A DNA stretch of 64,000 bases from positions 62,001-126,000 of the forward strand of contig JAKCPI010000825.1 in the NCBI GenBank assembly GCA_023213315.1. The letters run 5' to 3'. The position numbers were made by a program, and so were the translations under genes. Source of the DNA: Euborellia annulipes (taxonomy: Eukaryota; Arthropoda; Insecta; Dermaptera; Anisolabididae). This document shows positions 9,347 to 19,808 of this stretch, in pieces; the stretch's first letter is position 1, and each line of letters opens with the position of its first letter. A model generated the notes under the pieces. That model did no database searches and had not been told where the DNA came from. It saw only the letters and a program-made list of their open reading frames with translations.

Positions 9347-10217
9347 TAGAGTAAGGTGGGGCAAAAGTGCAGTTTTCTTTGGGAATTTTTTTTGACCTTC
9401 CTATGAAAGATACAATAAAAATAGGAACATCCCCTGAAAGCCTGGTTAATTGGCTATCTTATAATTTTTTTGGTTTCCAATTCGGTAGTATAAGAGTAAG
9501 AGAGGTATTTAAACAAAAATTTTCATTTGCGGACTTTTGCCCCATCGAGGGGGTAAAAGTCCGCACTAGGAAACAAAAGTCCATAGGTGCAAACAATTGC
9601 CCCTGCAGCGAACAAACTCTCGAACCAGGCTATAAAAAAGACTTAATAAGAAATATTCATAATATGCATAAACATTTCGGGTCGTGGTCGTTTCCCTAGG
9701 CTCATTAATCCGATAAAATACTTGGTAGGGGTATTAGAACCCAGAAAATACTAGGTAGGGGTATTAGAAACTCGAATACCATTGGGTGACATTTGTTCCA
9801 TTGGAGATCCATTGGGCCTTTTGCCCCGTCGAGGCCGCGGACTTTTGCCCCATTTAGCTATTTTCACCGAAGTGTTACAAAAAATTTTTATTGTTAACTG
9901 TAGAGAAAAAAAAGGTTTTAAAATATTTATTTAGGGTTATCAGCTTGCAATCAAAGACATTAGACAGTTAGAAAAGTGCATGCTGGTACATGTTGCAACC
10001 ATGAGAATTTCCATAAATATTAGATGGAAGGTGACAAAAACATAAATTTGCTCATTGTTAACAATCGGCTTCAAACACGTTATTGATTTTCGAATCATCA
10101 TCTGCTCTTGTTGTTAGCAACCTAACAAAGTTGTTTAGAACAACGCCAAGTCTAGCGGGGATTTTAAAATGAGGATTCGGACTTTTGCCCCGTGCGGACT
10201 TTTGCCCCACCACTCTA
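9347..10217. mobile_element. TIR element with repeated GGACTTTTGCCCC motif
   Basis: The left end TAGAGTAAGGTGGGGCAAAAGT pairs with the right end ACTTTTGCCCCACCACTCTA. The 13-nt word GGACTTTTGCCCC or its complement recurs inside, near 9534, 9564, 9838, 10190 and 10203. A plus-strand 110-codon frame (9367-9699) starts in the left terminus. It has a mixed, non-low-complexity composition but no domain I recognise, and part of it merely translates the repeated word. Its superfamily is unassigned. Confidence 0.6.
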
Positions 10218-10307
10218 GAGCCTAAAAAAGCAAACGTGTGGGGTCGTGGAACTCCCGCCAGGAACGAAGTTCCTCACGCCTTTTATTTAACTCCGAATAT
10301 AATTTAA

Positions 10308-10487
10308 TATTAATATTAAGAAAGAAGAAAGGAGCACCTAGGATGACTTGGCTTCATCGGGTCAAGAGAGACATGACCAAGCGGCCTGTCGGAGACAACA
10401 GCATTGGATAGGGGGGAGTGGAGGGGTAGAATAAGGTCCGCCGACCCCGCACCGCGGGAATAATCAGGCGAGGACAGAAGAAGAAGA
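10308..10487 (+). pseudogene. LINE 3' end with ORF2 C-terminal remnant
   Basis: From about 10317 the plus strand encodes KKKGAPRMTWLHRVKRDM and then a few residues before a TAG at about 10412. This basic 'RxxTWLxxVKxDM' ending is typical of the C-terminus of non-LTR retrotransposon reverse-transcriptase ORFs. A short G-rich 3' untranslated region follows, then CCGACCCCGCACCGCGG and an AGAAGAAG tail, identical in layout to 3862-3914. The element is 5'-truncated, with only the last 30 or so codons left. TTATTTAA on both sides (about 10284 and 10489) could be the TSD. The clade is not resolved. Confidence 0.65.
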
Positions 10488-10492
10488 TTATT

Positions 10493-10735
10493 TAAAAAAT
10501 CTGGTGAGGCTAGTCGCACAGCACACAACTTTCTTTTACCTTTGGAAGAGAAAGTTGACATTTTAAAGAGCATTTAAAAATTAATTAATTTATAAATTTT
10601 AATTAAAATCGTTAGACCGAATTTTGAGAAAATCAAAAAAAAAAAAAAAAAAAAAACTGAAAAAGTACATCAGTAAAGTACTAGTACTCTTTGACTGATT
10701 TTGTTCGAAAGCTTCGTGTTACGCCCCAAGAGAGA
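10493..10735 (+). repeat. Family H, internally deleted
   Basis: It opens AAAAAATCTGGTGAGGC...CACAGCACACAACTTTC. It then jumps from AGAGAAAGTTG straight to ACATTTTAAAGAGCATTT, so the right half of the 5' hairpin and the small-ORF region are lost. It continues to GCTTCGTGTTACGCCCC and is cut at a GA-rich run. It includes a 23-nt A-tract. Confidence 0.75.
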
Positions 10736-10899
10736 GAGAGAGGTCTCCTAGAGAGAAAGAGAAGGTGGGCGTGGCCAAGGCTTCGGCTAACCTCGTCTTC
10801 CTCCGCTATCGCTCGGGCGCTGGAACGCATTTTTGTTACGTTACATTTTCTCCCAATTCACCCCCGTAAGCCGTGTTAAAGAACTTCGTTCCAAAAATT

Positions 10900-11575
10900 C
10901 AAAAGTATTCATTTAATTCCGTTATTGTCATATAATGTCTATATGTCACGCTCTATTTGGAGGACTTCCCGTTGGAATTTCGAAAACAAATTTTAAATGA
11001 TTAAAGGGAACCTTCTAGGGATTATAGGAAAATTATTTTCGTCCCGAAATTCCTATAATTTTTTGAGTTATTAATTGCTGAAGTTAATTTTACTAATATG
11101 AACTGAAAACTTGGCCAAATTGGGGAATTTTACTATTAAAAGAGCTTGATTATAATAAATTTGTAATTTATTAATATTAACCTCATAATATTAAAAAGAG
11201 TACCGGTATAAATCAACCTAAGTTTGATAATATTTTTCAATTTCTCACGATAGCTAAAAACGCAGATTTCAATACCTAATTTTCAAAAAAATTTTCCATA
11301 CCCCCAGACCTCGTCGGAGGACGTTTGTCCTGATACGGCCTCAATAAATCATAGTAACCCTACTTTTAGCTGATACAGATAGTAGCTAAAATATTTGTTG
11401 TTAAGTACAGACACAGACATCAGTCATTTGTAGAAAAGAATCGATTTCAAAATTCTCGCAAGTGTGAATAGTCACAGAAATAGCATTTAATTTCATTATT
11501 TTCTATCTAGATCTTTAAGATAATTTATAGTTACAATCATCTGAGTCTTTTAATGTAGAATCAGATTTATTGTTA
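10900..11575. other. AT-rich sequence, no gene seen
   Basis: This is ordinary AT-rich sequence with one slightly GC-richer segment (CCCCCAGACCTCGTCGGAGG near 11302). It has no frame or repeat I can name. Confidence 0.45.
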
Positions 11576-11579
11576 TATA

Positions 11580-11935
11580 AAATATGAGATCATTTCGACC
11601 CACACGTTTCTCCCACGCTTCTCGACCCTCATTTAGCAAATTTATACAGAAGCCACACAATCCAAACACTTGTATGCTCAACATTAACCAGATTTGTTTT
11701 TTTTTTCTCTCTTTCTCTCCTTCCTTTTATTATTATTATATTTTTTTTTCTTAAGAGTGCAACTTCAGTAGACAGGTGTGCCGCCGTTTTTGGGTCGTCA
11801 TTTTTATCGGGGCCATAAATAATCGCGACGTTTGACATGGACCCGCGTCAAAAACAGTGTTCTCCCGCAGCCTTTTATCGGCAATTTATGCCAACTCTTT
11901 GCCCTCTAAGCATACGAATCACTTAATATACATGC
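11580..11935. other. Non-repetitive island (candidate regulatory)
   Basis: High-complexity sequence includes GGGTCGTCATTTTTATCGG, GGCCATAAATAATCGCGACG, CCGCAGCCTTTTATCGG and CAATTTATGCC. The repeated TTTTATCGG and ATAAA words resemble Cdx/posterior-Hox or GATA-type sites. That reading is inference. The minus-strand 69-codon frame is not convincing. Confidence 0.4.
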
Positions 11936-12439
11936 GAAAATATAAATATCTTATTAGATTAGATTTTTGTGATAACTAGCTTACGAGAATATTAAATGAA
12001 AATGAAGATATATAAAAGAACACGGAGTTTTGTTTTTATAGTGAAAATATTATAAGCAAGTGGCGTGAAACTCTAATGAGAAATACTTATCAAGTTAAAT
12101 GTTGAAAACTATTAAAGAAATCACGAAATTTAAGATGGGAACTAGTAGTCTACATAAGACAACGAATTGATCACATTTTTCATCCGGATATCTCGGTAAA
12201 GGACAAGACATAATGCAATCTCCATATTACACAGATCCAGAGATGTTCAAAATCCTTTAAAAAGAATTAGCGATTCAGTGATCCGACAAGCTCCGGCGAA
12301 CCGATTCGATTTAAAAATTGTATCCGTAAATTCGTTCGAGTTTCTAATAAATTGCCAAATTAAAATCTAGTTCTTTGGCCGAATTTGCACATTTTTAGGC
12401 GTTTGAATGAAAAATATATAAAAATAGGCATTATTCTCA

Positions 12440-12560
12440 ATCAAAAAGGAAAAAAGGGGTGGCCAAAAAGGGGGGTGGGGGGAAAATAACCAAAACCCTG
12501 GGGGCCCCCCCGGTGCCACACTTTTTCTTTTTAAAATAAAAAAAATTGGTTTATTTTTTT
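12440..12560. other. Homopolymer-rich patch
   Basis: Runs such as GGGGGGTGGGGGG and GGGGGCCCCCCC, with repeated AAAACCC, are compressed into about 100 bp. This may be real low complexity, the eroded G/C block of a hAT MITE, or a poorly polished assembly patch. Confidence 0.35.
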
Positions 12561-12602
12561 TTAAAACCCAAAAACAAATAAATATAATTCTTTTTTTAAA
12601 AG

Positions 12603-12866
12603 AATATATCGTCTGTTGAGAATCATAGTGGCGAAAGTTCGAAATTCAACAATTCGAGAAAAGGCGTTTGAAAGTTTTATAAACATATACATTTAAATAG
12701 CCGAGAAACAAATAAATAGACCAGAATCAATAGTAAATAATGGAAATATATTTTCGCCACATTGGCACTCAAAAGAGAAGAAGTTTTAACATCGTTTGGT
12801 ATGCTTAACTAAAAAATTGAATTTTCGGACTTTCGGCACTATGATTTTCTCAGCAGGCGATATTTA
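12603..12866. mobile_element. MITE with about 45-bp imperfect TIRs
   Basis: The left ATATCGTCTGTTGAGAATC and CATAGTGGCGAAAGTTCG pair with the right CGGACTTTCGGCACTATG and ATTTTCTCAGCAGGCGATAT. The interior is AT-rich and non-coding. No TSD beyond TA/AT ambiguity was found. Confidence 0.65.
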
Positions 12867-12929
12867 TTAAAAAGTAACAAGTTTTAAAGAAATGGCAATC
12901 ATTTGCAAAGAATCGCAAAAATCCAGAAA

Positions 12930-13140
12930 ACAATTCGATCGCGATCTGATCCTAGATTCTGAGAGCAAAAATGATTTTGATCATAATCCTTAAATTCACC
13001 ATCCTTTCGATTTGGATCGCGAACCAGGTCCAAGATCTTCCCCAAAAAAAGGATTTCGATCCTAAAACACTGGATAGGATCGGATCTTCGAATTTAAATC
13101 CAATAGTAACGCGATCTTGTCCATCCCTTCACGGATCACA
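12930..13140. repeat. GATC-rich cluster
   Basis: About 11 GATC tetramers occur in about 210 bp, often as GGATCG, CGATCC or GCGATC. These words are nearly absent in neighbouring sequence. It may be the body of a degenerate palindromic element. The 65-codon frame over it is likely incidental. Confidence 0.45.
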
Positions 13141-13149
13141 TACTTTTCA

Positions 13150-13655
13150 CCTGCCTATGTCAACTTAAGAAATAGATTCATCACTATTAAAGAATCTTTA
13201 AGAGTGAACACACTATCAAGGATATAATGAACTAAAAGATCTCATGTAAAATGCTTAAAATAATTAAAAAATTGTGAGATGTTAGATGGCCTTGCAGCTG
13301 ATGCACAAAAAAAACTTATTATATAAAAACACCTAAGAAAGGGAGCTGTCATATTCTCGTAAAATAATAATATTAAATCATTTTACATTGCAAATTTTAT
13401 TTGCGTTCCACTTGGAAAAATAATAAAATGATGTTCTGCGACTCTAAAAGGATTGGAACCACTGATCTGCAGGACCAAAAGTTGTCTAAAAGACAAAAAA
13501 AATGGACCCCATAAAATTCTAACGCCTAGGGTGAAAAGACAATTATTGAAAATCCATCACCAAATATTTTAATACATACAATGGCGTCTAATAACTCCAT
13601 TTATTTTCAATGAAATTAAGAATAACTCCAGGAACATGCATTCCTCCTTTTTATG
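13150..13655. other. AT-rich sequence, no gene seen
   Basis: I find no supported feature here; the composition is AT-rich with short A-runs. Confidence 0.45.
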
Positions 13656-13659
13656 AGAC

Positions 13660-13985
13660 TTTGAGAGAGCCATTTATTAACAAGTACTGATGTGTAAAAT
13701 GGCACGAGTGTATTTTCTAATCATTTATCTATAGAAAACCCTAGACAAGTGAAGGGTCGAAGAGGTACAATTGCCAACAAGCCCTATAACAATATGTGCA
13801 GCACGCTTCAGTGCTGCCATCTCTCTTTTTTTATTGCTTTATAATAAAGTTATTTATGATCCGAGGACCCCCACAAAACCCGATTGACTAACGACTTTTC
13901 GGGTATGGGTGGGGGAAGGGGCGGTTTTTACCCCCGGGTGCCAAATGGCCGGGGCCTCCGCTGTTCAAATGGCAAAATCATACAC
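13660..13985. other. Non-repetitive island (candidate regulatory)
   Basis: Mixed-complexity sequence with GCACGCTTCAGTGCTGCC, TTTTCGGGTATGGG, CCCCCGGGTGCC and GGCCGGGGCCTCC. It has no repeat match in the window. The 73-codon frame 13909-14130 has no domain I recognise. Confidence 0.3.
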
Positions 13986-14431
13986 TCCATTTAATGAAAT
14001 ATTAGCTTGCCAATTGAGAATAGGAATAACTGCAAGTTTATTTTTTTTTTCTATTTTAAAGATTCATCCATGTCAAAATTTATCAAATTATTATTTTTTT
14101 TTATTGCTGAATCAACATTATCATTTATAAACATGTCATTATTTGTCACAAAGAAAGGGTAGAGTATTATTGAAAAATAATTAAATAAAAGTAGTAAACT
14201 TAATATTATTTATTAACAATAGAGAAGATCAGAGAATTCGGAACTATTTTTTTTATTAAAGTTGAAAAGTACAAAAGGTTGTATATTCTTTGGAAGACGA
14301 CTTAAAAGAGCACTGTAATCCCCCACCTCTTGTGGAATTTTTTTTTTTACTTGAGGAGAATTTTATTAAAGCTATTTTGATAATTCAAAACCCAAGGGGT
14401 GCGGGATCGGCAGTCCGGTGAATATTTATTA

Positions 14432-14742
14432 GTGCGAGTCTCGGGGTGCTCATTTTGGGAGAATCCAGCGGCCACAATTTTGAAGCTATCGACCTCAATT
14501 TTTTTTTAAATTAAAGTTATTTAAAATATCTACAACTTATAGAAGCCCTTTTTTTTGATTTTCGAAAAAATAATTTTTTTTTTTAGATTAATCACATTAA
14601 AGAAAAGATATTTTTAAAAATTCGTTCTATAACTTATAGATAATTAAATTAGTAATCGTTGTGTTAAAAAATAATTAATTTTTTATTCTTAATTAATTAG
14701 CTGGAATCTTTCAAATGAAATGGAATAAATCCCCAAATGTGT
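14432..14742 (-). mobile_element. TTAA-family element (family P), 5'-truncated copy
   Basis: On the minus strand the last parts match 19031-19410: AGCTAATTAATTAAG, AAAGATATTTT, GGGCTTCTATAAGTTG, ATCGATAGCTTCAAAATTGTGGCCGCTGG, and finally CCCCGAGACTCGCAC. The GGTGCGCGTCTCG start is missing. A SINE-B-like scrap (GGGATCGGCAGTCCGGTGAATATTTATT) lies at 14402-14431. Confidence 0.75.
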
Positions 14743-14749
14743 GTCAAAA

Positions 14750-15285
14750 TTTTATAAATATTATAGTTGAGATTATTATTTTTTTTTTAAGAAAAAAATA
14801 TCTTATATTTCACCTTTGGAGGGAGGACTTTCCCATTCCCCTTGACTCCTTTTGTAAAATTCAACTCATTAAAGCCTTTTAACAGATTCTCTAGTTTATG
14901 GTGTAACAAAATTTTTTAAAACTATTAGGGGAACTAGAAGAATTACTTAAATGACAAGATTTTTTATAAAGAATTTAAACTATTCTTTTATAAAATGATA
15001 TTAAAAATTTTTTTATCTAATAAATTTCTTAATTAGAAAATTTAGAAATTCCACTGGTTCCTTTAGGAATCATGTTACTAAAATAAGAATTTATATTTTT
15101 CTTCTCATTCAGATTTTTAGATCAAAGATGCATGCGTTGAGTATCTTAAATACTTAATTTGTTCTTGGAAATTCTTCGGTATTTGTTCGTTTTTATCATA
15201 TCTTATGATCTTTTAAACGAATAAGAATGGATTCTTTATGGAATTTTGGTTCTTCACCTGGCTGATAAATGAACATTGGGAAAGA
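14750..15285. other. AT-rich sequence, no gene seen
   Basis: Long A/T-rich sequence with no supported coding, RNA or repeat feature. Confidence 0.45.
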
Positions 15286-15289
15286 AAAA

Positions 15290-15900
15290 AAAAAATTAAA
15301 GTGATTGCCCAGTGACGATAAAGCGTTAGTTGCATGGAGGAGTTTGCATGTTTATAAATATTTCAGTTTGTGTTGTTGTTGTTGTTGTTGTTGTTCCGGA
15401 GGAATTTTCAAAAGCCCTAACGAGTTCCTGATTCGATTAATTTAATGTAGGTGATCGGATCAGCTTTAATACTGTACAACAAACAACTTGCAGTCGTCAC
15501 AATAACAAACAACAACATATAGAACAAACAGGACGAAAAACGACAACCGAACCGGCGGCCTTCCTTTGGTCAAAGCGTCGCGCGTCAGGCATTTTATTTA
15601 CAGCCAGGTCAAGTTTACAGAGACAGATACACGGTGTTTTTCTCACCCAATGTTGTCGAGAACAATGGCGGAGTCAGGCCAAGTCGAAAAAGGCAAAAGA
15701 ACAAGGAGAAAAGTCGCGACAGGGCCAATACAATAGGCCAACGTGGTCCTGTTGTTGCGAGGCTTTAGGGACAATTATCTGACATGACAAAACGATCAGC
15801 ATTCGATTATAGACTGACTGTCTATGAAGTGACCCCTGGCAATGATGACAAAGCGGAAAAAAGGACCATTTGGGCCCAATAGGGATAATGCCAGTATAAT
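15290..15900. other. Long non-repetitive island (strong candidate regulatory element)
   Basis: About 600 bp with clearly higher GC and complexity than its surroundings. It contains CCTTTGGTCAAAGCGTCG, GAGAACAATGGCGG (SOX-type AACAATG), GGGACAATTATCTGACATG, GTCTATGAAGTGACCCC and GGGCCCAATAGGG. No frame above 60 codons runs through it and no other copy occurs in the window. A (TTG)n microsatellite sits at 15369-15395. The function is inferred. Confidence 0.45.
15369..15395. repeat. (TTG)n microsatellite
   Basis: About nine consecutive TTG units inside the 15290-15900 island. Confidence 0.9.
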
Positions 15901-16195
15901 AAAATAAATAATGACAGGGTAAAAATTGAGATATTCACATCGACAAGCAATTTCAACCAAATAAATATTCAAAGAGATTAATCAAAATATAAATAGAAAA
16001 TTAGAACTCTAAACTATCATCAACTAGAAATATCCAGAAAACATATATTATGAAATAAAAAATAAAATGGGTAAAAAAAAAAAATTATTTTTAATATTTA
16101 ATTCCACTGATTCACCCCTTTTCTGAAAAAGATGAGTATAATAATACTTGAAAATGAATTAGTATGAGCAGCCAGGAATCAAATTAAACAAAAAG

Positions 16196-16391
16196 TTTAA
16201 TTAATCTTTATCTAATTTTTAATTTCAAGCCCCGACGTATCGGACGCAAATCGTGTCCTTCCTCAGGACAATTGATAAACCAATAAAAAATAACCCTATC
16301 TGTATTCTACTGACTATCAATTGTTCTGAAGTAGGTCACGAATTTGCGTCCGATACGTCGGGGCTTGAAATTAAAAATTATAAAGATTAAT
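16196..16391. mobile_element. Foldback element with near-identical 75-bp arms and hammerhead-like cores
   Basis: The left arm (ATTAATCTTTAT..., AATTTCAAGCCCCGACG, TATCGGACGCAAATCGTG, TCCTCAGGACAATTGATA) is complementary to the right arm with few mismatches, and the spacer is about 40 bp. Reading outward, each arm gives CTGAGGA or CTGAAGT, a hairpin (GGAC/GTCC around ACGATTTGC), then GATACGTC. This fits CUGANGA - stem II - GAAA with one GAAA to GATA change. Confidence 0.7.
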
Positions 16392-16752
16392 CAAAATCGA
16401 CCAAAGAGTATTAGTACTTTACAGTTTTTCAGTTTTTTTTTCGATTTTCTCAAAGTTCACTCCAACGATTTTAATTAAAATTCAAAAATCATTTATTTTT
16501 TAGATGCTCTTTAAAATGTATATTCTCATTTTGCCATTGAAATCTTCTGAAGACCACTTTTCTCTTGTATTTCATAAGAAAGTTAGGATAAATGATTGCC
16601 ATGGTAACAAAATATAAATATTTTCCCATACTTATAAATTTTATATCTGAATTCAAATGTTCCGTACTGTCGGGAACTAAATATATTTCGACACAAAAAA
16701 TCTGGTGTGACAAGCACAGAACACAACTTTCGATTACCCAAGGTAAGATTTT
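16392..16752 (-). repeat. Family H, 3'-truncated copy with open small frame
   Basis: On the minus strand it starts in the 5' hairpin (GTTGTGTTCTGTGCTTGTCACACCAGA), runs through the small-ORF region and ends near ATTTTGATT. A frame from 16713 to 16489 ends ...FRRFQWQNENIHFKEHLKNK, close to those at 38829-39059 and 52045-52278. The left half of the hairpin is replaced after GGTAATCG. Confidence 0.8.
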
Positions 16753-16754
16753 TT

Positions 16755-17685
16755 TGAACTGGAATAGGCTTTTCCCACCCTATCACAGAATCACATACTA
16801 ACTGCATTTTATCGTTAGGCGACAAATTAATTGTGATGACTTGGTAGTAAAAATAACTAAAACACTGTAAAATTCTCACGATGTCATTGAATTAATAATA
16901 AATGATCACCGATGTTAATTTTGACAATATGTTTTTTAATAATAAAAATTAAATAAATTTATTATTATAAAATAAAATGTAAGCTATATTATACTATCTA
17001 TCTATTATCAATTTATATTCCCGGCCTTGACATAATCATTTGATATAACTAAATTATTTATTTTATGACAATAATTAATAGTTTCTTCTTTGGCTTGATT
17101 ATTCATTACAATGAGGAATATAATTATTTTGACTGCAAATATTATTTATTACTAATATAAATGCATGTGATTGACAAACATGGGATTGAATAGCCAAAGG
17201 CTATTTTTGGCCAGCAACAACAACAAATGAACGAACAGAACACACCTAAGTTCTTTTTCCTATTCTTGTGGCCTTCGAAAACGAGGCTGCTGACCATCTT
17301 AGGATCGAATGAATTATGGGATTTTATTCGAGAGTTAAATGGTCATTTTTTATTTGAAATTATTATTCCTAATAAAGATAGTAAAATAATATTAAAAAAA
17401 AAAACGACATAATAATTATAAGTAATTTGTCAGGAATTTATTCATTTTTTCTTTTATTTTGTTGAGCTAATAATCTATGTTGCAAATCTATGACGTTGTC
17501 AGAAAGGTTTGGGCTAGTCCTAAATTCTAATTTTAACTCAATCAGGTCTATTCTCTATAAACAGACGTTAAAATTTAAAATCAACAAATGGGTGTTAAAA
17601 AACAATCAGCGTTAAAAAAATGCTATTCTCTAAACAAAGTTTTAACAGCGACGTTAACTATCAAAATCATAACCTTACTTTTTAG
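16755..17685. other. AT-rich sequence, no gene seen
   Basis: Mostly AT-rich. A short patch at about 17195-17310 (CCAAAGGCTATTTTTGGCC and neighbours) is more complex but too short to interpret. Confidence 0.45.
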
Positions 17686-17687
17686 GT

Positions 17688-17936
17688 TAAGGGCGCCATT
17701 TTTATTTTAAATACATGGGGAAGATTTGAAAAAAATACTTTTTGTCGAAAAAAAAAATTATTTTTAATGTAAAATTTTAAAAATTAATACTTAAAAATTT
17801 GATTTGTATTTATATTCTGTCAAACAAGTAGAGAATGCGCCTTTAAATTACCGAAATTAAGAAAAAATTATGTGATGTGCGACCAGTCACATCAGATTAC
17901 CCCCCCCCCCGAGAAACCCCTCTGGAACCGCCCTTG
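17688..17936. mobile_element. hAT-type MITE, CAAGGGCGGAT family, degenerate copy
   Basis: It starts TAAGGGCGCC and ends GGAACCGCCCTTG. The interior matches 3531-3789, including ATGCGCCTTTAAATTACCG and a block GTGCGACCAGTCACATCAG that resembles the family H 5' arm. The flanking TSD is no longer clear. Confidence 0.75.
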
Positions 17937-17939
17937 ATT

Positions 17940-18590
17940 TGTGTAAGCGCTAAGCATCAACCTTGACTACGCCTAATCTTTGATAATTAATTAATCGGAA
18001 TTTTATTTTCTTTAAATTCTTTTCCATATAGATATTTGTTAAAGTTCAAAGGCGCTAAGAGAGATATGACTCCGTAAAGAGAGAGAGAGAAAAGAGAAGG
18101 ATAATCTTTCGAGAATTGACATTTATAAGACTTAGTATTCGTGCTTCTATTTAAAACTAAATAATAACCAAGTCAGAGAACCTGAGAAAAAAATTTAAAA
18201 TAGAAGTGAGATGACTGATTAGAAAATTATAAACCTACCATATTAGGAAAATTCAGAAAATCAGCTTATATTAAATACTATGATTATTTTATAAATATTT
18301 TTAATATGATAGATGAATATGAATTAAAATTTTTTTTTCAACTCGTCTAAAAATTTTAATGAGCCTTTCGACAACGAGTTTTTGTTAATTTGTAATCTTG
18401 GAAATTTATTTTTACTATAGAGAGAGACATTAAATATGAAAAAAAAAATAGACATTCTCATTAAATATAAAATGCAGAAATAATTAACAACATTTTATTA
18501 GCTCGCTAATGTCAAAATGTATTATTTTAACATAAATAAAAGCTTATTATAACAATTTTTTAACGAAATCCGTTTCTAAAAGCAATGTCA
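17940..18590. other. AT-rich sequence, no gene seen
   Basis: Nothing beyond short A/T-runs and a brief GAGAGAGAGA stretch at about 18078. Confidence 0.45.
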
Positions 18591-18594
18591 TCAA

Positions 18595-18800
18595 TTCAAA
18601 TGTCCTATTTATTATTAAAGAAGGAGATCTTGGGAGCCGCTTAGAGAGACTAATATGGAGCTGGAAACTAAAGGCATTAGAACCTCCGAATGGTCATCGG
18701 CTATGCCACTAGAAGGCTATTAATGAAAGCCATAGAAACATTCTCACGATGATTTATTGGAAATTGTATAAAAAAAGGACGATTTCGCACGCGACTTGAG
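18595..18800. other. Small non-repetitive island
   Basis: GGAGATCTTGGGAGCCGC...GAATGGTCATCGGCTATGCC...GGCTATTAATGAAAGCC is of mixed complexity and has no repeat partner in the window. It may be regulatory. Confidence 0.3.
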
Positions 18801-19030
18801 ATGGAATATGAAATTATGGATTGTAACCTTGATTAAAAAATGCTATATTTGAAGAAAATTTAGTTTTACTGTTCTATTGAATCTGAATAAATTGAAACTA
18901 ATGAGAGAATGAAGATAACGTGAAGAAAATGAATAATCTTCAATTTATAGACATATTTAAAATAAATAATACAAACAGATAAAGTGAGGGTCAATATAAC
19001 ACACCCAAGGGTATTTTGCTTCTTTTTTAA

Positions 19031-19410
19031 GGTGCGCGTCTCGAAACTACCGAGTTACTCGAGGCGGCAAGAGATGGCGTTAGTTTTTCCCATAGGAATA
19101 CAAGGAATTTATTCCATTTCATTTGAAAGATTCCAGCTAATTAATTAAGGGCAAAAAATTAATTATTTTTTAACACAATGATTACTAATTTAATTATCTA
19201 TAAGTTATAGAGCGAATTATTTTAAAATATCTTTTCTTTAATGCGATTAATCTAAAAAAAAAAAATTTATTTTTTCGAAAATCAAAAAAAGGGCTTCTAT
19301 AAGTTGTAGATATTTTAAATAGCTTTAATTTAAAAAAAAAATTTGAGGTCGATAGCTTCAAAATTGTGGCCGCTGGAATCTCCCAAAATTAGCACCCCGA
19401 GACGCGCACC
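19031..19410 (+). mobile_element. TTAA-flanked TIR element (family P), complete
   Basis: TTAA at 19027-19030 and 19411-19414 flanks GGTGCGCGTCTCG...CGAGACGCGCACC, a perfect 13-bp inverted terminal repeat. TTAA duplication is the hallmark of piggyBac-type transposition, though the termini do not start with the usual CC(C/T). The 380-bp interior is non-coding. Copies are at 14432-14742 and 28567-29158. Confidence 0.82.
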
Positions 19411-19672
19411 TTAATATGAAACATTTTGAATGGAAACTTTTTTGTCATTCAAATATAGAAGAGAATTTAATTTGAATTCTTTGTTTCCTGGAAGATAGGC
19501 AGCCTAATTAACTTATTGACCTGACTCAATCAACTGGATATTCAAAAGGAAGAAAATTATTAACTTTACCTATACTCAAATACCAGAATAATTCGTTCAA
19601 ATGGAATATATTCAGTAAATAATAAGATGAAAATGATCAAAAATGTATGTAACTCCTAATCAAATGATTTGC

Positions 19673-19793
19673 CTTCGGGCTTGGTGTGTAGCCGTCTTGC
19701 CTTCTATGGGCCTATCAATGGTCGCGGGTTCGGATGTGTGCGTGTGTATGTGTGAATGTGAATGAAAAAAAAGTGTGTTTTTTTTTTAATAAT
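19673..19793 (+). mobile_element. SINE-A, internally deleted copy
   Basis: The head CTTCGGGCTTGGTGTGTAG and box-B region GTCGCGGGTTCGGAT run directly into the GTGTATGTGTGAATGTGAATG tail, so the body is lost. TAATCAAATGNTTTG stands on both sides (about 19658 and 19794), a probable 15-bp TSD. The right copy of that repeat abuts a second SINE-A. Confidence 0.75.
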
Positions 19794-19808
19794 AATCAAA
19801 TGTTTTGT

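Noticed and set aside
10230..10895. Larger element bounded by GGAACGAAGTTCC / GAACTTCGTTCC
   Set aside because: The words are self-palindromic, only 12-13 bp, and the enclosed LINE end and H copy already explain the content; no TSD was found.
16583..16879. 98-codon minus-strand frame as a gene
   Set aside because: It runs from non-repeat sequence into a truncated family H copy; only the H-derived small frame is shared with other copies.
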